Source: Phycisphaerae bacterium (GTDB lineage Bacteria > Planctomycetota > Phycisphaerae > UBA1845 > UTPLA1). From it: a stretch of DNA of 64,000 bases. The stretch covers positions 1-64,000 of the forward strand of contig JAKLKO010000022.1 of assembly GCA_023150615.1 (NCBI GenBank), given 5' to 3'. This document shows, one piece after another, positions 9,251 through 17,872 of the stretch. Position 1 is the first letter of the stretch, and the number at the start of each line of letters is the position of its first letter. The notes under the pieces were generated by a model that saw only the letters and a list, made by a program, of their open reading frames with translations, was not told where the DNA came from and ran no database searches. A program made the position numbers and the translations under genes.

Positions 9251-11323
9251 TCATCTGCCGCCGCCTTCCTGGAATGACTTGAGTTCCTGCGACAGCGTCT
9301 CCATCGGCAGCGGCGGCCGCAGGTCCATCTGGTACAGGACGCGCTTTGGGTCCTTCACCGCGACGACGTACTTCTTCAGCGACTTGAGGCTGTCGATCGT
9401 CATTCGCAGATACGCGCGCAGCATGTAGACCCGCGGCGCGGACTCGAACGCCGCACGCTGCACGCGGAACAGGTCCGCCGCCGCGCGCTCCAGCGTCACG
9501 CGCCGATACAGAAACTCCTCCGAATCAGCGCAGACGCTCCGCGCCTGGCCGGCCGCAATCTCTCGAAGCAGGCGCTCGACGTCCGCCGACTTCGCGGCCG
9601 CGTCGGTCGAGCCGGCGGCCAGTGCCTGCTCTTCCGCGAGGATTGCCGCGTAGAGTTGCTCGAAGGCCGGTCCGGCCGATTCCATCTTGGTCTTGATGGC
9701 GTCCGATTCGCCCTGCTTGATCTTCGTATCGCGTTGTTCGAGCGCGTTGATCTGGTTTTCGTATTCGCCGGCGACCTCCGTGGGCGGGTGGACGCTGCCG
9801 AGTCCGACGTGAACGATTTCAACGCCGAGGCTCTGCCCGCCAACGCCCGCGCGATCGCACGAGGCCTGAATCGATTGCTTCAATTCTGCCGCCGCCCGGA
9901 TTCCGCCTTCGCCCATCAACTCGAGCAGGTCGGCGTGCGCGGCGTACCGCGTGAGTTCCCGATACGCAATCGCCTCGATCAACTTCTCGACGTCGGCGGC
10001 CTGGCGATGGAAATCGAGCACTTCGCTCCGTTTCACGCGCCACTGCAGCGGCATTGACACGCTCAGCAGGTTGACGGGCACCTTCGCGTCCGCCGAGGCG
10101 CTGCGATCCGCGACCAGCAGCTTGTACTCGTTCGCACGATGCCGGGACGCCCACAGGACCGGGCCGCTTTGCTTGCCGGCCTCCTGCTCTTCCCTGGAAT
10201 GCTCGTAGCCGAGCTCCATCCGCTGGATGCGATCCACGGGGATGAGCGTCGTCCGCGCGAACGGCCACGGCCACGTGATGCCGATGCCCGCGTCGGCGAC
10301 CCAGCGCTGCCGCTGCGAGAGTCCGAGGCGCTCGACGACGGCTTGCTGGCCCTGCGGTACGACGACGAAGCAGGTCAGCCCGTACAGCACCGCGCCCTGG
10401 AAGAGCATCAGTGGCACGACCGCGCGGCCGAGGAGCTGGTAGAACCACGTCTCGCTGACCTTGAAGCCGAACTGGTAGTCCACGGCGTGCGCGGCCGATC
10501 GGATGAAGCCTTCCGGTTCGCTGAAGAGTCCGAGGAACCGGCTCTGGTAGAACACCCACTGTGGACCGCCGGCGACGCGCGGCCGGTATAGATCAAGCAC
10601 GAAGTTGACGACGATCTCGACGGCCAGCAGCAGGAGAAGCGCGGCGATGACGGTGGTCAGCGTCGCATGCGGCCATTCGTATCCGTTGTGGGCGAGCACG
10701 AGCGTGACCGCCAGCGCCAGGTTGACGACGGCGACGCCGAAGAAATAGACGCCGCCGGCGCGGAGGACGCCCCAGGCCGGCGAGGTGCGAATGCGGCTCA
10801 TCCCCAGCGCGTAGCGCGACAGTGCGAACGTGATGAACGACACCGCGCCGGCGAAGAATGCCAGCATCGACGCGTTGTGGAGCGGCCGGTTCCGGGCGTC
10901 GACCACCCACTGGAACGGCCAGACGTCGGGCAGCAGACGCAGGGCGGTGATTGCCAGGTATGCCGCGACGGTGAACGCGAAGATGGGGACAAACCAGCGT
11001 TCGAGCGACCGCAGCCGCCGCGCCATCGCGAGCGCGTCCATGTGCTCGGTATCTTCTTCCTTGAAGATCGTGCCCGCGCCGCCGAGGCGCTCGCGCCGTT
11101 CGCGTTCCAGCTCGGCCAGCTCGAACTTCTCCTGCTCGACGAGGCGGACCTGGTGAAGCTGGACGAGAATCAGAATCCAGATGCCCGCGCCGCCGAGCAG
11201 TTGGAGCGCCGCCGCGAAGGTCGCGACGCTGCCGTGGGCGATTCCGAGCAGGGCCGTGACGGCGAATCCGCCCACGCCCACCAGGGCTCCCAACGCTGCG
11301 ACGGCTTCTCCACGGCGATCCAT
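9251..11323 (-). CDS. large SPFH protein with multi-pass membrane N-terminus
   Basis: A 690-residue protein whose second half is an SPFH/Band 7 domain (from about residue 320: F-V-V-V-P-Q-G-Q-Q-A-V-V-E-R-L-G). The first half holds about seven predicted membrane helices (near 8-28, 33-57, 108-130, 150-170, 186-210, 218-243 and 294-320) with a charged helix at 60-95. Ordinary HflK has one helix. It is the first gene of the seven-gene minus-strand block and lies upstream of separate HflC-like and HflK-like genes, so three SPFH paralogues are co-oriented. Function is unknown; a membrane-organising role is inferred from the family. Confidence 0.85.
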   Translation of the reverse strand: MDRRGEAVAALGALVGVGGFAVTALLGIAHGSVATFAAALQLLGGAGIWILILVQLHQVRLVEQEKFELAELERERRERLGGAGTIFKEEDTEHMDALAMARRLRSLERWFVPIFAFTVAAYLAITALRLLPDVWPFQWVVDARNRPLHNASMLAFFAGAVSFITFALSRYALGMSRIRTSPAWGVLRAGGVYFFGVAVVNLALAVTLVLAHNGYEWPHATLTTVIAALLLLLAVEIVVNFVLDLYRPRVAGGPQWVFYQSRFLGLFSEPEGFIRSAAHAVDYQFGFKVSETWFYQLLGRAVVPLMLFQGAVLYGLTCFVVVPQGQQAVVERLGLSQRQRWVADAGIGITWPWPFARTTLIPVDRIQRMELGYEHSREEQEAGKQSGPVLWASRHRANEYKLLVADRSASADAKVPVNLLSVSMPLQWRVKRSEVLDFHRQAADVEKLIEAIAYRELTRYAAHADLLELMGEGGIRAAAELKQSIQASCDRAGVGGQSLGVEIVHVGLGSVHPPTEVAGEYENQINALEQRDTKIKQGESDAIKTKMESAGPAFEQLYAAILAEEQALAAGSTDAAAKSADVERLLREIAAGQARSVCADSEEFLYRRVTLERAAADLFRVQRAAFESAPRVYMLRAYLRMTIDSLKSLKKYVVAVKDPKRVLYQMDLRPPLPMETLSQELKSFQEGGGR

Positions 11324-11617
11324 ATCGCGTGTCGATCTCGATACAAACTGTGACCCGGCGAACCCGTGCCGCCCGCCGTCCCCGAACGCACTTCCACGCG
11401 CTCGTCCGCGCCCGGCGCCTCCGACGAACGCTCGATTGTACGCCGCGCGTCGGTCAACGCCTAGTGTGCGGGCCGGCGCCCCGCAGCTCGCCGCCCGGCT
11501 CGCCTTGACCCCCGGGAGATCGCGCTCTTAGATTCCCCGGCGGCCGGGCGGGTGCATTTCCGGCCGATCCACCGTCGATCCGCTCTCCGAACCGAGGACC
11601 GGTCCCGCGCATCCGTC
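11324..11617. other. divergent intergenic region
   Basis: This 294-base gap separates the SPFH/ABC block (minus) from the orphan ABC-2 permease (plus). The only clear signal is a plus-strand promoter at 11505-11534. Small frames here have shadow-like arginine and alanine composition. No clear minus-strand promoter for the SPFH block was recognised. Confidence 0.5.
11505..11534 (+). promoter_or_regulatory. putative sigma70-type promoter for ABC-2 permease
   Basis: TTGACC (11505-11510), an 18-base spacer and TAGATT (11529-11534). Transcription would start near 11541, giving a leader of about 77 bases to the ATG at 11618. Confidence 0.5.
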
Positions 11618-12817
11618 ATGAACAAGCTCGCGGCCATCATCGCGAATACGTTTTTGCAGACCGTTCGACAGCCGATCTTCGCGATTCTCGTGCTCGCGAC
11701 GCTCGGCTCGTTCGTCATCGCGCCACCCCTGACCGCCTGGACGCTCGACGACGACAACAAGATGCTCCGTGACCTCGGCCTGTCGACGCTGCTGATTCAG
11801 GGGTTGTTCCTCGCTGCGTTCTCGGCCGCCGGTGTGATCAGCATTGAGATTGAGCAGAAGACCGTGATGACGGTCGTTTCGAAGCCGCTGCCGCGCGTGC
11901 TGTTCGTCTTTGGAAAGTTCATCGGCGTCTTCGCGGCCGTCACCGTCGCTCACTATGTCGCCACGATCGCGTTCCTGATGTGCATGCGGCACGGCGTCAT
12001 CCAGCGGGCCAGCGAATCGCCCGATCCAACGGTCATCCTTCTCGGCCCGGGCCTCGTGCTGCTGATGCTGCTGGCCGCCTCAATCGCAAACTACCTGTTC
12101 GACTGGAAGTTCCTTCCCACGGCCGTTGCGTTCATCGTTCCGGCGCTGACCGCCGCCATCTGCGTGCTGGCGTTCATCGACCGCGATTGGAAGCTGAAGT
12201 CGTCCGAGACGACGCAGGAGCTCGACGCCCTTCCGGCCGAGATCACGTCGAAAGAGATGTTGAAGGACATCGTCGAGTTCCGCCCGGCGGAGGGAAAGCG
12301 GTGGCTGCCCGGGGCGAACGGAACGCTCGTGCGAGAGAACTGGAAAGGCCCCATCAACGACGCGGACCGCGCCTATCTGCTGGGCCTCAGCACGAATTAC
12401 AAGTACCGGCTTCAGGTCGATTTTCTCGTCTCCGAGACGCGAAAGCTCACGACGCCCGATCTGCTCAAGGCCGCGTTCCTCATCCTGCTGGCGCTCGGCG
12501 TGCTCTGCGCAATCGCGATCGCTGCGTCGACGCGGCTCGGGACCGTCTGGACGCTCCTCGTCTGCGTCATCGCACTGTGCGTCGGACTGGTCACCGATCA
12601 CTACCTCGAACCGCTCGATGCGCAAGGCGTGCGCTGGGCCGAGGTGCTCTATCGCGCCCTGCCCAACTTCCAGATGTACTGGATGATCGACGCGCTGTCG
12701 GACGATCGCGTGATCCCGTGGTCGTACGTTGCGGGCGTCGCCGGGTATTCGGCCGTGTTCTGCGGGGCGATTCTGCTGATTGCGGCCGCGCTGTTCGAGA
12801 CGCGCGAAGTGGGGTAG
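11618..12817 (+). CDS. ABC-2 type permease-like membrane protein, no adjacent ATPase
   Basis: A 399-residue membrane protein with about six helices and a soluble loop between about residues 190 and 285. The segment EIEQKTVMTVVSKPLPR followed by V-F-G-K-F-I-G is the same ABC-2 pattern as in the permease at 3894-5636, to which it seems distantly related. The ATG at 11618 is chosen since the membrane-insertion signal (N-K-L-A-A-I-I-A-N-T-F-L-Q-T) starts there. No ATPase gene adjoins it; it may use the ATPase encoded at 5676-6908 or one elsewhere. That sharing is inference. Confidence 0.8.
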   Translation: MNKLAAIIANTFLQTVRQPIFAILVLATLGSFVIAPPLTAWTLDDDNKMLRDLGLSTLLIQGLFLAAFSAAGVISIEIEQKTVMTVVSKPLPRVLFVFGKFIGVFAAVTVAHYVATIAFLMCMRHGVIQRASESPDPTVILLGPGLVLLMLLAASIANYLFDWKFLPTAVAFIVPALTAAICVLAFIDRDWKLKSSETTQELDALPAEITSKEMLKDIVEFRPAEGKRWLPGANGTLVRENWKGPINDADRAYLLGLSTNYKYRLQVDFLVSETRKLTTPDLLKAAFLILLALGVLCAIAIAASTRLGTVWTLLVCVIALCVGLVTDHYLEPLDAQGVRWAEVLYRALPNFQMYWMIDALSDDRVIPWSYVAGVAGYSAVFCGAILLIAAALFETREVG

Positions 12818-12825
12818 ATCGGTCG

Positions 12826-12850
12826 CGCGGGCTGCGCGCCGCCGCGCGGG
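12826..12850. terminator. possible hairpin between convergent genes
   Basis: CGCGCGG and CCGCGCG can pair as a 7-bp GC-rich stem in the 36-base gap between the convergent permease and cytochrome genes. No T-tract follows, so this is only a weak terminator candidate. Confidence 0.25.
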
Positions 12851-12853
12851 TCG

Positions 12854-14731
12854 CTAGGGTCCGATCAGGGCATCGATGAACAGTTGCAGGTCCGCGCCAT
12901 CCACGCCGCCCGTGCCGTTCATGTTCGCCATGCACACGTGATCGGGATCGTTGTCGAGTCCGAGCAGCACGTTGGCCATGATGGCGGCGTCGTCCGTGTT
13001 CAGGCCGCGATTGCCGTCGAGGTCTCCGAATAGCGCGACGTTGACGGCGCCGGTGCTCGCCATCGCGATCGGCGCGCCCTTGCCCGCGGCGACCCACAGG
13101 TCGTATAGCTCCGTGCCGCGGTTCGGCGGCGCATTGGGGTTCTGATCGCGCAGGAACTCGATGTATTCGCGGCTTGACGTCTGATAGAGAAGCTCGACCT
13201 CGGCGTACACCGCATACGCCGGAATCGTGAACAACGTCTCGTCCCAGTACTGTCCATCCGCGTAGCTGTAGTCGACCGGCGCCGCTTGCGCCGCCGCAAA
13301 GGCCGCGTTGGTGAAGCCGCGCGGCGGGATGCGATTGTCCTTCAGAATGACGTTGTTCAGGGTGAAGAAGAACGAGTGTCCGACCGGCAGGCCCGTCGCC
13401 GACGCGACCGCGCTGTCCACGCCGCTCTCGATCTCGTAGACCTTCGTGTCGGTCGTCGTCAGCGTGGCCGTCAGTCCGTCGTACGCGCCGTGCTCGGCGA
13501 TGACGGCGTTGTTGCAATCGCGGAACTTGACGTTGATCCAGATGCGCCGGCCCTCCGGGTAGCCGCTCGGCAGCTTGTGACCGGTTTCGTTCGTGACCCG
13601 GACGCGAAGCTGAGAGTTGTTCGGCTCCATGATTGCGGAGAGTGTCGCCGCGCGCTGGAGCATGTCGACGTTGCGGACCTTGGCATCCAGGATGGCCTGA
13701 CGCTGGCCGGTCGTCAGCTCGTTGCTGCCGGGCGGGAGACCGTATTTTGCCAGGATCGCATCGAGGACCCAGTTGGCCGCGCCGTGCAGCATGTGCTGCG
13801 GCATGTCGGGGCGGACCGGACCGGCCTGCGTGCAGCCGACCGAGCTGGTGTCGGGCATGTGGCAATCCTGGCAGATGCCGATGTACGGCTGTCCCGGCTT
13901 GCCGAACCGATCGCCGACGTTGGGGACGCCGGGCGGCGCCGCGTACGCGCTGTTAAGCCACTCGCTGTAGGTACGCTCTACCGGGCGCATGTCGCGCTTG
14001 TCGGCGGTGGAATGGCGCTGCTGCAGTGGTCCGAGTGCGTACGTGCCGTCGATCTGCCGCTCGAACGCGGGATTGCTCACGTCGTGACAGGTTCCGCAGA
14101 TCGCCGCCTTCTGAAAGAACGGCGAGACGTCGAACGCGTGATAGGTCCCGCACTGCACGTCGCTGAACGGTCCGCGACGCTTGTCGGTCGGATCGACGAC
14201 GTAGCTGCCGTCGCCGTGCGAGAGCGGCGCGCCATCGATGAGTGCGTTGATGATGGCCGTGTCGCCCGCCGGCTCGCCCGGAGGGTTCAGCGGATCGACC
14301 AGCCGATGGCAGAAGTTGCACGTGATTCCGTCGCGATCGCCAGCGAGCAGCGCCGAGCCGTTGGTCGGCGTCGATCGCCCCTCGAGCCACGCCTTGGGCG
14401 CGTGGCAGCGGATGCAGAGGTCGCCCGATCCGGGCGTGACGTGCTCGGCAATGTCGAGGCAGGCGTAGAAGAGCGGATCGCGCGCCGCCTGCGCCATGAT
14501 GTTGCCCTGCCAGTGCTGCGTGATGTTCGTCGTGCCCGCGTGGCAGTTCGAGCACATGTTGTGAGTCACGATGTTGTTCGTCAGGCTGTTCGGCTGCGTT
14601 CCACGGAGGAAGAAATCCTGGATGTTGGTCCCGAGCGGCGTCTGCGCGCGGACCGGGCCTGCGATGACCAGCGCCGCCAGCCCGAGCACGACAGAGTTGC
14701 AGATTCCCCGAGAACCGAGAGCTGCTCCCAT
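12854..14731 (-). CDS. secreted five-heme cytochrome c-like protein with dockerin-like C-terminus
   Basis: A 625-residue exported protein. The signal peptide ends in G-P-V-R-A-Q near residue 29. Five CXXCH heme-binding motifs occur: CSNCH (60), CIRCH (106), CNFCH (138), CGTCH (212) and CQDCH (287). A sixth place reads CGTYH (194-198), one residue short of a heme motif. The C terminus (569-625) has two calcium-loop motifs, D-L-D-G-N-R-G-L-N-T-D-D and a related N-M-N-G-T-G loop, as in dockerin type I modules. The start at 14731 follows a good Shine-Dalgarno and promoter; an ATG at 14752 would lie within the -10 box. Probable role: extracytoplasmic electron transfer; the redox partner is unknown. 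Confidence 0.88.
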   Translation of the reverse strand: MGAALGSRGICNSVVLGLAALVIAGPVRAQTPLGTNIQDFFLRGTQPNSLTNNIVTHNMCSNCHAGTTNITQHWQGNIMAQAARDPLFYACLDIAEHVTPGSGDLCIRCHAPKAWLEGRSTPTNGSALLAGDRDGITCNFCHRLVDPLNPPGEPAGDTAIINALIDGAPLSHGDGSYVVDPTDKRRGPFSDVQCGTYHAFDVSPFFQKAAICGTCHDVSNPAFERQIDGTYALGPLQQRHSTADKRDMRPVERTYSEWLNSAYAAPPGVPNVGDRFGKPGQPYIGICQDCHMPDTSSVGCTQAGPVRPDMPQHMLHGAANWVLDAILAKYGLPPGSNELTTGQRQAILDAKVRNVDMLQRAATLSAIMEPNNSQLRVRVTNETGHKLPSGYPEGRRIWINVKFRDCNNAVIAEHGAYDGLTATLTTTDTKVYEIESGVDSAVASATGLPVGHSFFFTLNNVILKDNRIPPRGFTNAAFAAAQAAPVDYSYADGQYWDETLFTIPAYAVYAEVELLYQTSSREYIEFLRDQNPNAPPNRGTELYDLWVAAGKGAPIAMASTGAVNVALFGDLDGNRGLNTDDAAIMANVLLGLDNDPDHVCMANMNGTGGVDGADLQLFIDALIGP

Positions 14732-14736
14732 CCGGA

Positions 14737-14742
14737 CCCTCC
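14737..14742 (-). promoter_or_regulatory. Shine-Dalgarno that fixes the cytochrome start
   Basis: On the minus strand GGAGGG lies 5 bases before the ATG at 14731. It supports this start over the in-frame ATG at 14752. Confidence 0.6.
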
Positions 14743-14750
14743 AGCCCTTC

Positions 14751-14780
14751 ATCGTATGCGGCGCCGGACGCTCGATTCAA
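14751..14780 (-). promoter_or_regulatory. putative promoter of the cytochrome gene
   Basis: On the minus strand TTGAAT (14780-14775), an 18-base spacer and TACGAT (14756-14751). Transcription would begin near 14744, just upstream of the Shine-Dalgarno at 14742-14737. Confidence 0.4.
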
Positions 14781-14861
14781 GCCGACCGATAATTCGCGGG
14801 CGCGGTCCCGACGCGGCCAGTTTCGTTGCGTGGCCCGGACGGCTCGGCTAAATCTCGCAAC

Positions 14862-16598
14862 GTGGAAGCCGGCAGGGTCGACAGCAGCGAGCGCAGCTTG
14901 AACGCCCGCGCGGCCGTTCGCTGGGTTGTCGCTCTCATCGCGGTCGCCGCGGCGTTGGCTCGCCCGCCGGAGGGTCCGGCATGGCTTCCGGCCTGGGTGG
15001 AGGTCGTGCTCCAGGCGCCGCTCATCGTCCTCTGGCTCGCGAGCATCGCCGATTCCTTCGGACCGCCCCCTTTCGCTTCGCCGGGCGTTCCGCGCCGGAC
15101 CGCCTTCTTCGACGCGTTTCTTGCGATCCTCGTCGTCGCCGCTGCGCTGGTCGTGGTCCGGTTGACGAACCGCTGGACGCTGATCGCCGCCGTGCCGACG
15201 TGCTACATCGTCGGCACGCGGTTGCTCGAGGCGGTCGTGCGCTGGGCGGGGGCGATCGAACGCGCCGAGCTGACGCTGCGCAATCTCTCGCGGCTCGCGA
15301 GCGCGTATTGGCTAACGGCGGCGCTCGTCGGGACGATCCTGCTCTCGCTGCCCGTCGCGACCATCTCGGCCGTGCCGGACTATCGCCACAATTTCTGGCG
15401 TCACGTCGTGCAGGCCGGCCACACCGCGACCAGCGCGGTATGCCTGGTTGGCAGCGGTCCGTTCAGTCTCGCGACCGACTTTACCGCGTTCGGCCGATTC
15501 GTCGTGTACGCGCTGATGCACGTCGGCGCGTTTGGATCGCTCGTCCTCGGCATGCGCGCCTTGCGGTTGTTCCTGCCGACGGCGGTCACGGTTCCGCGCG
15601 TGGCGATCCTCGCGCTGCTCGTCGAGATCGCCGGGGCCGCCGCGCTGCTCGACGTCTGGCGCGCGGCGGACGCGCCGACCATCACCGCGCGGATCGGTTG
15701 GAGTCTGTTCCACGCCTCGGCGGCGCTCTACTCGTGCGGCATGTCGCTCCGCGCCGACGGCTTGGCGACCTATCTTGGCAACGGCCGGCTCTTCTCCGTC
15801 GTCACCGGACTGATGATCGTCGGGTCGATCGGGCTTCCGGCGATGCTCGCAATCGTGCTCCCGCGGTCGCGCTGGCGTGACACGGGCGCATCCCGATCGG
15901 GCAACGCGACCATCGCCGCCTTGCGCGGGCTGATTAACGTTGAGTTCGCCGTCGCGTTCTGGCTGCTGATCGTGGGCGCGGCCGTGCTGTTTCTGTGTGA
16001 GACGCCCGGCGCGGTCCCGATGATGTCGCGCGGCGAGCGTCCGCTCGACGTCGGCGCCAATCTCGTGCCGCTCAGCGAGATGCCGGCCGGGACGCGCTGG
16101 CGCGCCGCGGTCCTGATGTCGGCCAATTCGCGCTCCGGCGGAATGCCCGGGATTCCGGTCGTCGAGGGGACGGTGTCATGGGCCGGTCGGATCGTGCTTT
16201 GCCTCTGGATGTTCATCGGCGGCGCCGTCGGTTCGTTCGCGGGCGGAGTGCGCACGACGACGCTCGCGGCGCTCGCGCGACTGTGGCTCTATCCCGGCGC
16301 CGATTTCGATGTCGCGCTGCGACGCGGCACGCTCCGGGGTCTGCTCCGAGTTGCATTGATCATGGTTCTGCTGACCGGCGTTTCGGTCGCCGCGTTGTGG
16401 TCCTTCCAGGACGCCTCCGCATGGGAACGGATCCTCGACGGCATTGCCGGCACCGCGGGCAGCGGCTGGTCGACGGGACTCGCGCCGCATTTGACTTGGG
16501 CCGCGCGCTGTTCAATGATCGTCGTCATGCTCGCGGGCCGCTGGATCCCGCTGGTCGGCTGGTGTGTGATCGCCGGCCGGCTGGAACGCGCCGCCTGA
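14862..16598 (+). CDS. TrkH/KtrB-superfamily-like potassium transporter subunit
   Basis: A roughly 578-residue multi-pass membrane protein. Four pore-loop-like segments match the TrkH/KtrB layout: H-T-A-T-S-A-V-C-L-V-G, A-A-L-Y-S-C-G-M-S, S-A-N-S-R-S-G-G-M-P-G and G-S-G-W-S-T-G-L. The conserved glycine of each selectivity-filter repeat seems kept while flanking residues diverge from characterised transporters. GGAVGSFAGGVRTTTLAAL fits the loop before the last pore. Start is uncertain: GTG at 14862 is used, a TTG at 14826 is also open. No TrkA/KtrA NAD-binding partner is next to it. The next gene starts 14 bases downstream. Confidence 0.65.
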   Translation: MEAGRVDSSERSLNARAAVRWVVALIAVAAALARPPEGPAWLPAWVEVVLQAPLIVLWLASIADSFGPPPFASPGVPRRTAFFDAFLAILVVAAALVVVRLTNRWTLIAAVPTCYIVGTRLLEAVVRWAGAIERAELTLRNLSRLASAYWLTAALVGTILLSLPVATISAVPDYRHNFWRHVVQAGHTATSAVCLVGSGPFSLATDFTAFGRFVVYALMHVGAFGSLVLGMRALRLFLPTAVTVPRVAILALLVEIAGAAALLDVWRAADAPTITARIGWSLFHASAALYSCGMSLRADGLATYLGNGRLFSVVTGLMIVGSIGLPAMLAIVLPRSRWRDTGASRSGNATIAALRGLINVEFAVAFWLLIVGAAVLFLCETPGAVPMMSRGERPLDVGANLVPLSEMPAGTRWRAAVLMSANSRSGGMPGIPVVEGTVSWAGRIVLCLWMFIGGAVGSFAGGVRTTTLAALARLWLYPGADFDVALRRGTLRGLLRVALIMVLLTGVSVAALWSFQDASAWERILDGIAGTAGSGWSTGLAPHLTWAARCSMIVVMLAGRWIPLVGWCVIAGRLERAA

Positions 16599-16612
16599 GT
16601 CGACTCACGACA

Positions 16613-17749
16613 ATGAAATCGTCCTCGATCTCATTCCGTTCGCGCGGTGTCGACCGCCGTCCATGGCGCGGGAACCCGGCGGCGGTACTTGTCGCGACCG
16701 GCCTGCTGGTCGGTTACGCCGCGGGCTGCGCGCCGCGTGAGGAGGAGATCGTCGAACGGCCGAAGATCGGACAGGTCCGCGAGAAGGAGACCGTTCGGCT
16801 CACCGGCCTCGCCCCGCTGCGCGGATGGGGCGAGCATCGCGATTGTTCGCTCATGCACTGTCTGGAGGTCACGATCGAGGCCCTCGGCCGGGCGATCGAC
16901 TACGACGAGCTGATGGGTCTGAGCGGCATGGCGTTCCGTGCGCAGTTCCGTACGGACGTGTGGGACACCGGCAACCCTGATCCGCTCGTCGGCGAGGAGT
17001 GCCTGAGCGGTCTGATGGCCGCGATCGGATTCGAATACGCGCTTTACACGCCCGATCGCAGCGATCCGCGCTCGATGGCCCAGGTCCGTGGCGCAATCGT
17101 CGCGTCGATCGACTATTCGTTTCCCGTTCTGGCGACCAATCTGATCCCGCCCGAAAACTGGGGCATCATCACCGGCTACCGCGACAAGGGTCAGAAGCTC
17201 TGGTGCCGCACGTATGATTACAGTTCGCAAAACCTGGACCAGCTTGCGAAGGAATGGCCGTCCGCCGTGCTCGTTCTCACGCGGAAGCTGAGCCTGCCGG
17301 ACCGGACCGCGGCACGGCGCAGCTCGTTGCAGCGGGCGGTAGCGCTCATCTCGAAGACGCGCACGGGCGAGTATGCCCAGGGCAGGAACGCGATCGAGAC
17401 GTGGTGCCGGATGCTCGAGAAGGCGGCGGATCGCGACTATCTTCAGGCCAACGCCTGGACCTACGTGAGTCTCATCGACGCGCGCAGCGCGGCAGCGCGA
17501 TACCTCCGTCGCCTCAGCAGTGCGCCGGACTTCGCCGCGGACCGCGTGCATCTCACGCGCGCCGCCAATGCCTACGAGCGCGAGCGGCAGGTGCTCATCG
17601 GGGCGATCGACTACGTCAAGTTTCCGGCGGACGTCCGACCTGGAACGCTGCCGAGCGCCTCCACCCGGCAGCAGCAGGTCAAGGCGCTGCGCCAGGCGGC
17701 GCTCTGCGAGGAAGAGGCCGTGACCGCGCTGCGGCGCATCCGCCGCTGA
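16613..17749 (+). CDS. lipoprotein with BtrH/cysteine-peptidase-like N-terminal domain
   Basis: A 378-residue protein with an N-terminal signal and lipobox-like Y-A-A-G-C (Cys39). Residues 70-160 resemble the BtrH N-terminal/DUF4872-type papain-like fold: D-C-S-L-M-H-C-L-E-V-T (Cys78, Cys83), then Y-D-E-L-M-G-L-S-G-M-A-F-R. In that family the first Cys is catalytic and the H/D partners lie further on. The C-terminal half is helical. It starts 14 bases after the transporter gene and is probably co-transcribed with it. Domain recognition is from sequence memory only; enzymatic activity and substrate are unknown. Confidence 0.7.
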   Translation: MKSSSISFRSRGVDRRPWRGNPAAVLVATGLLVGYAAGCAPREEEIVERPKIGQVREKETVRLTGLAPLRGWGEHRDCSLMHCLEVTIEALGRAIDYDELMGLSGMAFRAQFRTDVWDTGNPDPLVGEECLSGLMAAIGFEYALYTPDRSDPRSMAQVRGAIVASIDYSFPVLATNLIPPENWGIITGYRDKGQKLWCRTYDYSSQNLDQLAKEWPSAVLVLTRKLSLPDRTAARRSSLQRAVALISKTRTGEYAQGRNAIETWCRMLEKAADRDYLQANAWTYVSLIDARSAAARYLRRLSSAPDFAADRVHLTRAANAYERERQVLIGAIDYVKFPADVRPGTLPSASTRQQQVKALRQAALCEEEAVTALRRIRR

Positions 17750-17872
17750 TTCCGCGGTCGACACCGGCCGGCACGGAGCCTCACCACGATCGCACCTCGT
17801 TCCGACGGCTCGGAGGGCACCCGTACGCTGATCGCAGCGTTCGTCGGCGTCGCCGCGACGGCAACGCTCGGA

